Source: Chara braunii (lineage: Eukaryota; Streptophyta; Charophyceae; Charales; Characeae). From it: a stretch of DNA of 38,444 bases. The notes below the pieces were generated by a model, which had not been told where the DNA came from, did no database searches, and worked only from the letters and a program-made list of their open reading frames with translations. How positions within the stretch are numbered: position 1 is the first letter of the stretch; every line of letters begins with the position of its first letter. This document shows positions 30,573 to 38,444 of the stretch, piece by piece. The stretch is taken from positions 447,782-486,225 of the forward strand of contig BFEA01000828.1 of NCBI GenBank assembly GCA_003427395.1. The letters are read 5' to 3'. A program made the position numbers and the translations under genes.

Positions 30573-31756
30573 CGTGGACATCATCTACTGCAACGATTGG
30601 AGTCCAGAGCACGTCACTCTAGAACGGAGGCTGACGCCGCAACTGTTGTGGACGCGCTGTGTCGAGTACGACGATTAGAACCGCTACTACCCTTCAATTG
30701 AGAAGTACTTAGATCCGGAGAAGGTAATTGATTTATATTTCTAGGTAATGGTCGGGTCGTGGGGCGAATAGGAGGAGAGTGTTGAATCACGATCAAGTGA
30801 CCTTGATGACAGTGGGCATTCGGAAAAAGAAAGTGCGGCGACAGACGTGGAGGCAGAGAGACGAGCGAAAGAGCATGCCAAAGGAAAGCGTCCCCTCGCT
30901 CAAACAACATCTGATCCTACACAAAATCCTTAGCCGCCGAAAGAGAAAGAAGAGCGCAATGGCGGCACCGCAAGGGCAGAATGCAGCAGAAGGGGGGCCC
31001 GAAGTCCCTCTCCCACTCCCTCTGCCCACGATGCAGTTTGCCTACGTCAAGATGCTGGCGATCGGGCGACGTCCCCGGTCATTATCTCGACGTCCTTTTG
31101 ATTACCTCACCCTTCGCCAGATTGAGAACCGCCCGCCATTTCCCAACACCTGGCATCCCTTCCCCCCTTCCTTGTTCCATCAATACTATGCTACCTGCCT
31201 CGTTTGTGATGTTCTCCCCCACCCGACTACACAGTCCCTTGTCATTTTTTTCCACCTCCACATCCTCCTCTTCAACATGGCATGGCGAGACTTCAATGAA
31301 ATTGAAGTATACTGCCCAATTACGGGGACAATCCCCACCTGCAATCATCACGTGCAGTTTTGCACGACCCTTTTGACCACTCTATGTACCCTTTATCCCG
31401 ACTACTTCGCCTCCCTCCCAATCGCAATCACCGCTTCCCTCGCATCCATCGATTGGTGCGATATGCGACTATCCCCACCGAGGTGCGATCATTGGCCCGC
31501 TTCCTCCCTCCGCTTCCCCAATACCATCCTTCGCCCTTGCCCCTGTACCGAGAGTGCCATCTCAGCCAAGACAGCAACAACAATGACGAAGATAGTGACA
31601 AAGGTAACCACAAGGAAACAATGGAGTTCGGGCATTAAGAACGAATCGCGTTCCGGCATCTCGGTCTTCTTCTTCTTCTTCATCTTCTCCTCCCTGTCTC
31701 TCTTTTCTTTCTCACGCGTACATGGACATGGAGCATGCAAGCAGGAACTTGCGTAA
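30573..31756 (+). CDS. Hypothetical protein, probably frameshifted; unrecognised
   Basis: The longest plus-strand frame is 30779-31756 (325 codons). The N-terminal third looks more coding in a neighbouring frame (EESVESRSSDLDDSGHSEKE, acidic and Ser rich), which stops after TSDPTQNP at about 30932. The long frame is then more protein-like from AAPQGQNAAEGGPEVPLPLP onward, through ENRPPFPNTWHPFP, DFNEIEVYCPITGTIP, IDWCDMRLSPP and RCDHWPASSLRFPN. This suggests one protein with a frameshift near 30940. Several Cys/His occur but no clear finger. The insertion ending at 30572 lies immediately upstream and may have cut its 5' part. No family recognised; it could be a transposon-borne gene. Confidence 0.3.
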
Positions 31757-32275
31757 GATTGGAGCCCCCTTGGCGTCACATATGTGGCAAACTACTTTTT
31801 GTATTGGGCGACTTCCTGCGCGATTGCATTTTGGGGGCTGGGAGGGAGGGGCATGACCCAATTACACAAGTACCCCTATTCATTTCCTCTTTTTTGTTTT
31901 GAGAAAACTTGGTCCCGTGTCGGTTGGTAGTTAGGACTTGCCTTAGCGAGCGCGGAAATAACGGTTGATGCGACCTCTTTCTTTTTCTTTCGGGAATGAG
32001 GAAGGAAACTTTGCCGTGCTCATCACATGGGAAAGTCTTTGAATTTTGAAATGCTGGGGAAAATACGGGAGTAATAGGAATGAGGACTTTAATTAGATTA
32101 GGATATTGGGGTCGTTGTATTTTCTGTTTGGTAACTGCACTGTGCTCCTTACTTGCGCACGTTCTGCCACGCTTGACTATAGAGGGTCTAAGCCCTGTCA
32201 CCCGAAATACTACACCTCAGCACTACTCAAGAATACGCGCTGCGCATTGCTCTCGGCTAGGGACAAAGTGATTGG
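31757..32275. other. Unrecognised sequence
   Basis: Only short uninformative ORFs were seen on both strands. No repeats longer than a few units. Confidence 0.35.
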
Positions 32276-32557
32276 ATGGGACTACAGGAGATTCGGTGGA
32301 GCATGGACATCGACATACCGCAGCGCAATGCTCCATTGGAGGGACTCGAGCAAGACGAAGTGGTACATGAGCAATCCCTATGTCTCCCCGCTGCTTGTAT
32401 GGCTATGGTTGCTTGTCTTGTATGCTCTGTCTTGATGTATGTGTGCAGGTACTTCAACCCCTCTGACGAGCAAGATCATGGCAATGACGAAAAACTTTTG
32501 GGGATGCCACACGACCCCAGGCCTGGACTACGCTGGATCAGTTATGGACTGGTCTAG
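32276..32557 (+). CDS. Hypothetical small single-pass membrane protein
   Basis: This 93-codon ORF reads MGLQEIRWSMDIDIPQRNAP. It has an acidic stretch, one hydrophobic helix (ACMAMVACLVCSVLMYV), a Cys-Arg boundary and a polar acidic tail (NPSDEQDHGNDEKLLGMP). The internal ATG at codon 10 is an alternative start. The layout suits a small membrane protein, but competing ORFs of similar length overlap in other frames. There is no homolog recall and no promoter evidence. It could be one exon of a longer gene or chance. Confidence 0.2.
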   Translation: MGLQEIRWSMDIDIPQRNAPLEGLEQDEVVHEQSLCLPAACMAMVACLVCSVLMYVCRYFNPSDEQDHGNDEKLLGMPHDPRPGLRWISYGLV

Positions 32558-33750
32558 ATACGTGCTCCCGAAGATCCGAAGCGGCACTAGTCCTGATGCA
32601 GGAGGCAGTTGGCAAAAGTAAAGAGATATGCAAGAGAAGAAGAAGGTAGGCATAGTTGAGGAGGGATATGAAGCGGAGGACTTGAGCACTCACCCTATAT
32701 GAGTATATTTCACGGGAAATGGGCGATACCAGCATCATGATGGCGATGTCGAAAGAAAGAGGCGACAGGAGGGTCCAAGGAGAGGTATATAGAGCATGCT
32801 ATGAAGGGGCAAGGAGAAGAAACGGTGATACTTCAATCACCTGAGACCTGCGGTCTCCCAACCTCCCTCTCCCACCTTACCTCCTGATGCTTCGCTGGGC
32901 AGCATACCATAGGATTCTGTGATAGGCTGAACAATAAATACCGTCTCTTGTCGAAAGTAGAAGCATACTGCTACTGAATGTTTTCGCTTCTCTGCTTTTG
33001 GGAAGTCGCCGCTCGATGTCATGCATAGGTCAACTTTCTACATATGCTTAAATTCTCTGCCATTCCTTGATTGATGTACCACTGTCTATTTGAAGAAATT
33101 ACGTGAGAGCGTGCTTGGAGTCTTAGATAATTTCATTTCTTTCCCTTTGACCTTGGCTTCCCCCCGGACTACTTCCAGCTTAGTCTTGATCTCAATATGA
33201 ATGCTTGCATCGGCTCATTGTTGGTTCTCCAACTTCCCCCTATATTTTTGCGCTATCTCTTCTTATGACCTCCTCCTCCTGCTCTGAAATGGTTTTCACC
33301 TATTACGGTGATAGATGCAGCGCCCAGGGCTCGATCCCTAGACGTCCCCTTTTGACGCGCGTGTTTGAACTCCCGACCTGTTCCCCAAAAGTCATATGTT
33401 CGCCTGTTGTATATAGTATGGTAGCAAGGTCTTGACCCGTAGGCTTCAGTATAGGGAGTCAGAGAGTAAGTATAGGTCATACTTGCTACAGTTCCGAAAG
33501 GTCAACTCCACAACCTTCAAGAAGTTCTGGAACTGGTCTTTCGTGAGTCACAGGGCCAGTCCGCGTCTAAGTCAGCAGAGGACAGTCCTAGCACAGTCAG
33601 CAAAGCCTTAGGGAAGTCGTAGTGCTACGGTGCTACCTGGCCTAATCAGCGGTACCCAGTCCCGAGGTGCACTTTGTCTGGTCAGCAAGTACCATGTGGG
33701 ACAGTGCACACCCCAGGCCCAGGGTCCAAGGGCAGACCTACAACGCTCCG
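32558..33750. other. Unrecognised sequence
   Basis: No supported gene. Near 33320-33400 the minus strand has two tRNA B-box-like motifs (gggagttcaaacac and agggatcgagccct), but no cloverleaf could be drawn. Confidence 0.35.
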
Positions 33751-33753
33751 AAG

Positions 33754-33762
33754 TATAAATAA
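33754..33762 (+). promoter_or_regulatory. Candidate TATA box
   Basis: TATAAATAA lies in a G/C-balanced region, followed within about 60 bp by gtgaaccatgcag. The context (many short cagtcagca-type repeats upstream, aataaag nearby) could be an LTR or gene promoter. No ORF that follows is convincing, so the call is weak. Confidence 0.25.
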
Positions 33763-34247
33763 AGAGGCAGCGTCAAGTCATTCATTCATTCTGCTTGTGA
33801 ACCATGCAGAAGCGTTGTCGGAGCGTCTTGTGCTACAGAGGTCTGCAGGTGCCCGAAGGAGAAGAGGGCTAAGAGGAGGAAGACGCGGCCATCTATGTTG
33901 CTGTCTGAATGCGCTCAACACAGGTTCACGTTCAAAAGGGCGCGTTCAAACGCGCCATGTGGCATTGGAGGGGAGAAAATCGAACGGGTGCCCCCCACCA
34001 ATGTGCGCGCATGGGAAGCCACCCAGGAGAGCGCAGAGTTGAAAAAAAAAAACAAAAAAAAAATTGTGTGTGTTTGTGAACTTTGTATGTATTTGTGTGC
34101 GTGTGGCACTGTGTGCTTCTGTATGCGCACTCTCAACCTCCTGATGCATCAGTAAAAGTCCGATGAAACAACCTGGCATAGTCATGCTTCTCTGAGCTTA
34201 TAGCGAAAATGACAACACACGTGCAAAAAAAAAAACAAAAAAAAAAA

Positions 34248-34397
34248 ACGATTCAATCATTGAATCCATTCAGTCGATTCAATCATTCTATACATTGAAT
34301 CTTCGTGAGATTCAAGCGATCCATAGATTGAATCGTTGCGGGATCCATCAAATATCACAACCATTCAATCTATAGAATCGAACAGATTTAATCGATT

Positions 34398-34400
<3 letters not shown>
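34248..34400. repeat. Cluster of GATTCAAT/ATTGAATC motifs
   Basis: About ten copies of gattcaat, attgaatc or close variants occur in both orientations within 150 bp. It ends directly at the start of the (TC)n tract. Confidence 0.65.
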
Positions 34401-34481
<81 letters not shown>

Positions 34482-34482
34482 N

Positions 34483-34558
<76 letters not shown>
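34401..34558 (+). repeat. (TC)n microsatellite
   Basis: This is about 158 bp of (TC)n with one N at 34482, followed by a short (GT)n to about 34576. The ORFs of SLSLSL or RERERE through it are artefacts of the repeat. Confidence 0.95.
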
Positions 34559-34571
<13 letters not shown>

Positions 34572-34604
34572 CGTGTGCACGGTGCACGCGAGCTTTGGAA
34601 TGAA

Positions 34605-34644
34605 GGCCACCTTTGAGCGCCGAATGCAGCCCCGAAAGGTGGCC
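34605..34644. repeat. Hairpin unit 1
   Basis: The arms GGCCACCTTT and AAAGGTGGCC enclose about 20 bp, followed by agatacattcggaaatgg and then (TC)n at 34663-34713. Confidence 0.75.
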
Positions 34645-34660
34645 AGATACATTCGGAAAT

Positions 34661-34662
<2 letters not shown>

Positions 34663-34713
<51 letters not shown>
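34663..34713 (+). repeat. (TC)n microsatellite between hairpin units
   Basis: This is 51 bp of (TC)n that directly follows hairpin unit 1 and its aaatgg tail. Confidence 0.9.
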
Positions 34714-34717
<4 letters not shown>

Positions 34718-34742
34718 TGCGCGTTGTTTTTTGAATAAATTC

Positions 34743-34782
34743 GGCCACCTTTTGGCACCGAACGTAGTGCCGAAAGGTGGCC
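34743..34782. repeat. Hairpin unit 2
   Basis: The arms GGCCACCTTTTGGCAC and GTGCCGAAAGGTGGCC form a 16-bp stem with one mismatch and an 8-base loop. The same tail as unit 1 (agatacatt.gaaaatgg) follows, then (AC)17 at 34801-34834. Confidence 0.8.
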
Positions 34783-34798
34783 AGATACATTTGAAAAT

Positions 34799-34800
<2 letters not shown>

Positions 34801-34834
<34 letters not shown>
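34801..34834 (+). repeat. (AC)n microsatellite
   Basis: This is 34 bp of (AC)n starting two bases after the aaaatgg tail of hairpin unit 2. It is followed by a G/C-rich block (ggtggggcg...) like those next to CA tracts in the GC-headed elements. Confidence 0.9.
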
Positions 34835-34836
<2 letters not shown>

Positions 34837-36598
34837 TGGGGCGAAGGAGCAGGGCGGGGCGGGGTATTCACCCCTGCAGAGGTAAGTTTTTTTTCATTTT
34901 TTTTCCTTTATTTTCTTTGTTTGTTTTTTCGTACAGGGATGGGGTGGTGCCCGCGCCCCTTCCCCACCTCCCACAACCCCTCTGTGCCGACCCCCTCTCC
35001 CCCAGATGCATTTGCACCCAGCCGCAAATGCGTCAAACAAGTTTACCCGTGTTCAGTGAACGAGCATTCAAGCCGTTCAACAACTGAACGTAGAACCCGC
35101 GTTCAATGAACGCGCGGCTACATAGACAGCCATAGCCGCTAGTTAGTAGGAGGAGGAAGACAGCAGCCATAGTTGCCCGTAGGTTAGTGGTGGGAAGTGT
35201 GTCAGTGTGTTGAGTGTGCGTGTGTGTGTGTGGGACATCCAACCTGAGGGTAATCCGCGTCTACATGTATGTATGCGAATAAGTTGTTGGAGGATACAGT
35301 TCATCGGGTGGAAATCTTCGTCTGGCGCTATGTGCCATAGCCATCAAGACGAGTTGAATCTGAGTTGTGTTCCTGGCCACAGTATCTCTGAGCTTTGTGT
35401 GGGCACTATGCGCCAAACTGTGCTTGTTATCTATTTGCATGCATGCTGAGTGAATCGAAGACAACTCTGATTGTACTTCTCATAAGCAGCCTGGGTAAAT
35501 CAGCCTATATATTCTTGCATAGCGGGGTGCTCGGTTCTTCACCTGCTTAATAAAGAGGATTGGATAAGTAGTTCAGATCATTTAAGCTCAGATACTCTCA
35601 CGTATTTAGGCAACTCAGTCTGAAATATTTGGATACGTTTTTTAATAAAGGGGTTCGGATACCGCCCCAGCCACTTTCTGCCTTTCTATAAGACCTTTTT
35701 TGAAAACTCTCATGGGATGCTTGGGCTTAATCTCTTGTGTTTTCTCACAAACACTCTTGCTCGATGCGTGAAAATGGTCTTGGAATCCCTTCTTATGCTC
35801 CCCCATCATATACTTAGATATTTTCGCATGAATAAAATCACCTTTTCCTTCTCGTTAATGAAATGACTGGCCTGACTTCTTGCATGAGACAGTTTGAGTC
35901 ATTCTTCCCTATCCTTTTGCTCCCTCGTCGAATACTTAACTGTAAGTAATATGCCTAGATCGTCTTTTACCCAACTCTTCAGAGGAACTCTCACTTCGTA
36001 AATCTGGATGATTCATATAAATAAAACTTCTTCCTCTCGGCAGGAATCTGTTAATCCACGACTTGTACAGGTTGCCTTGATATTCTCCGAAAAGTTTCGT
36101 AAACTATGCTTTTCCACTTCCGACTTACCCTTTTTCTGCTCAACATTACTTTCTGGTATGAATGCTTAAAGTTAGCTCCGGATTCATTATTGTTTTTTAC
36201 TAATTATTAATATATCTATTTTTTGTCTACTTACCCCTCTTCCTCTTATTAGTAACCCAGACCAACTAGCTTGGATGCGTTCGTGTATGTAGCTCGATTT
36301 ACTTTGATACTTCATCCACATATACCTGCTTCATAAAAGGGATGTGAATGTCACCCTGTTCTCTCTCTGCCACTCTAAAGGCATTTTTAAAGCTCTTGTG
36401 GGATATATACTCGCGTGGGTTCTTGTGATATTGATAATAGTTCCCAGACATGTACTCCCCTCTGAGCTCAAACTCACTTTTGTATATCGATCCCCGATCT
36501 CCTCGCCCAGCACCCTATCGTTCAAAAACGATGTGCCCAACTCTCCTTCTATGCTAGGAACAAATTCCTTTCGCCACACTTGAATACTCACTCATGAC
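34835..36598. other. Unrecognised sequence with weak internal repetition
   Basis: No gene recognised. From about 35640 to 36590, loosely similar segments recur (tacttagatattttcgcatgaataaaat-like and atgcttaaa-like blocks). This could be a degenerate tandem repeat of roughly 100-130 bp, but the similarity is too weak to define units by eye. Confidence 0.3.
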
Positions 36599-36941
36599 CT
36601 GTGTAGCACACCGAACATGGTCAAGGGTTTTCCGAATGTCCAAACATGTTCGGGTGTTTGGCCGAACGTCTCCCAAACATGTTCGGTCGAACATATTTTT
36701 TCTTATGATTCTTTTTTTTTCCTCTTAACTCGAGTTTGGTTACGAATTTGAACATACCTCCCAGGCAAAAGTTGTTTGTTTTACCATTTTACATATCATA
36801 TATTTATTTCAGATTTGTCTGAGTTTTTGTTTTCTTTTAAATTATATTTTTGTGTTTCCATTCAAAGGGTTTTGAAGCTCGTTCGCGTTCGGTCGCGAAC
36901 GTTCGGGTTCGGTCACTGAACACGAACACTATGCTACACAG
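36599..36941. mobile_element. Complete hAT-like MITE (343 bp)
   Basis: The left end is CTGTGTAGCACACCGAAC. The right end read inward is CTGTGTAGCATAGTGTTC. The flanking 8-mers are CTCATGAC (36591-36598) and CTCGTGAG (36942-36949), matching at 6 of 8. Subterminal acatgttcgg/ccgaac motifs are dense at both ends. It has no ORF. Related truncated copies lie at 12583-12846 and in 7742-8110. Confidence 0.75.
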
Positions 36942-36949
36942 CTCGTGAG

Positions 36950-37976
36950 TAATATGCTTAAATCGACTCTCGGCGCACATGAATGATTTCGTGTGATCAA
37001 TGAAAACTTCTCCCTGTTTGTCCACAAACTTTTTTTCCATTAGTTTCTTACTCCGATGCCACTGGGTTTATCAACTTGCTGATACGCACCCCATAAACCG
37101 CCTGACCTGGCTTACACACCGCACAAATATACTAACTTGACCATGGGACGGGACCCGAGCAAACCTGCCCATGGATTCCCCACAACTTCTCTCTTCCTCT
37201 CCCTCGTCACCCCGATAGCAGTAGAGCACCCTCCCCGATAGCAGTAGAGCACCCTCCCCTTGCGTGTGCGGCTTGGACGGCCACCCCAATCGAACAAGAG
37301 ATGTCGATCACACCCCCTTCTTCGATCCTTCACGAGCCCCCTCTCTTCCTTTGTCGGGCTCATCTACACCCGTGCTACCCGCATGACACGCTGCCACCCC
37401 GCCGCCTTCCGTGCTATAAATTCCCGCAGCCCGTTTCTCTCCTCCTCTTTGATCTTGGCTGCAATGCTGCGGGAGCTATGCACGAAGACCACGACGTCGA
37501 ACGGGCTCGACGTGCCCAAGTGACGGGCTGAGTGACGATGTAAGGTGGGATTAGCGGTAGGCTTGGGGGTACGTGCAGTCGGAGGGACTGAGCGGTGATG
37601 GAGATAGAGCGTAGCCAGCGACATATGGTTGATTGGCGTTCGGGTTGGTTGGGGGCCGTGCGTGAAAGAGGCCGGCTCGTGAAATTTTGAATGGCGAGGG
37701 ACTCACTCTTTTCTTCATTGTTGTTTTGTCCAAATGTTGTGTCTGCAGTCGGCTAAGTGTGGATACTGAGTCGCTACATGATGTTGGTTATGAGGGTGTA
37801 TGGATGTTGAATGCTTCGCTGTCCACAATGTATGGTTGTGGAATGAGGTTCGGGGTGTAAGGCGCACGAAGGCGCGACCCTGGGGAGTGCTAGGGTATCA
37901 AAAGTCTGCCTGTATGCATGAGTGTGTTGATTTCCTCTTGTTCTCTCCGATCCTTGCCAATTCCCTGTGTGAAAGG
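36950..37976. other. Unrecognised GC-rich sequence
   Basis: No domain recognised on either strand. A TATA-like ctataaatt occurs near 37413 without a convincing ORF downstream. Overlapping ORFs of 60-90 codons occur in several frames. Confidence 0.35.
37212..37257 (+). repeat. 23-bp tandem duplication
   Basis: The 23-mer beginning gatagcagtagagcaccctc occurs twice in tandem without mismatch. Confidence 0.8.
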
Positions 37977-38257
37977 CTACGTGACACCCTCGGCCGCGGA
38001 TCCTGCGGCCACGGACGTGGCCGAGGAGGCCGGCCGTGGGCCTGCGGCTGAGGCTGCGCGACCGAGTCTCCGCTCGGCCGCGCCAGGCCCAGGTGGGAGC
38101 GCAGGCGGGAAAACAGCGCGCGCACAACCATCACATGTCAGCCTCTATGGCCCTGTTTAGGGGGAAAAAAATAAAAAATTTGGGGGGGGTGGTTTTTGGT
38201 GTGTGACCAAAAAAATTTAAAAAATAGAAAAAAAAAATATTGATTGATGGATAGTTT

Positions 38258-38314
<57 letters not shown>

Positions 38315-38393
38315 ATTGATTGATTGATTCATTGATTGATTGATTGATTGATTGGTGAGGGAGGGCTCCTCCCTCCCCTCCCCCTGGTGCACT

Positions 38394-38444
<51 letters not shown>
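37977..38444 (+). mobile_element. GC-headed element copy, cut by the window end
   Basis: It may begin CTACGTGACACCC at 37977, a diverged form of CTATGAATCCCCC. A GC-rich head with a cggacgtggccg palindrome (37990-38100), a G/A-run block, (TTGA)n at about 38239-38354 and (CA)n from about 38398 to the end follow. The order and orientation equal those at 22586-23310. Confidence 0.55.
38239..38444 (+). repeat. (TTGA)n and (CA)n tracts
   Basis: This is (TTGA)n with few interruptions to about 38354, a G/C-rich spacer, and (CA)n from about 38398 running off the window. ORFs reading NQSINQSIN or CVCVCV here are not genes. Confidence 0.95.

Noticed and set aside
33320-33400. tRNA or tRNA-derived SINE on the minus strand
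   Set aside because: Only B-box-like fragments are visible. No acceptor stem, anticodon arm or A box could be paired.
34336-34871. ORFs up to 168 codons reading SLSLSL or RERERE
   Set aside because: They are produced by the long (TC)n tract and lack any non-repeat domain.

Overview
This is a eukaryotic nuclear window made almost entirely of repeats. It holds decayed retroelements, nested DNA transposons and long microsatellites, with scattered N bases and one 326-base N run. I found no bacterial operons, no rRNA or tRNA gene and no convincing intact host gene. A Penelope-like element with an N-terminal GIY-YIG domain, a plant-type LINE with a zf-RVT tail and a Ty3/gypsy element with a tRNA-Asp-like primer site together suggest a green-lineage genome. 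A charophyte such as Chara is my guess from remembered protein style; it is inference, not shown by the sequence.

Left nest (about 1.3-9.1 kb). A PIF/Harbinger-like transposase fragment on the minus strand is split by a hAT-like element at 1536-8884 with a perfect 8-bp target duplication (GGTGATGG). Inside that lies a roughly 6.1-kb Penelope-like element (1575-7709, minus strand, flanked by CCTAGG). It has LTR-like direct repeats, an ORF1 with a CCHC knuckle and coiled coils, and an ORF2 ordered GIY-YIG, linker, reverse transcriptase. ORF1 is itself split inside its zinc knuckle by a 522-bp element. Removing that element plus its 2-bp duplication restores the frame exactly. This makes four nested levels.

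Middle (9.6-26.6 kb). A 3' fragment of a LINE ORF2 (9675-11115) is followed by a truncated hAT-like MITE and then by a long minus-strand Ty3/gypsy element. In its own 5'-3' order the gypsy element has an LTR end, a tRNA-Asp-type primer binding site, an unusual series of tandemly repeated domains of roughly 120-140 residues, gag with a CCHC knuckle, protease, reverse transcriptase, RNase H and integrase. Two hAT-like insertions interrupt it (22586-24434, and 15716-17074 inside RT), both with recognisable 8-bp target duplications. All its reading frames carry stops or frameshifts.

Assembly warning. At 15804-15822 there is a perfect 19-bp engineered Tn5 mosaic end (Nextera adapter). It abuts a near-perfect 1.12-kb copy of 6378-7500 that ends in an N followed by poly(A). 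This duplication is probably a library or gap-filling artefact.

Right part (26.6-38.4 kb). This is mostly unrecognised sequence with two weak hypothetical ORFs (about 30.8-31.8 kb and 32.3-32.6 kb), a possible three-way-junction RNA fold at 29637-29724, a hAT MITE with TIRs and a TSD (36599-36941), hairpins alternating with microsatellites (34.4-34.8 kb), and further copies of a GC-headed repeat with TTGA and CA tracts (30.0-30.57 kb and 37.98-38.44 kb).
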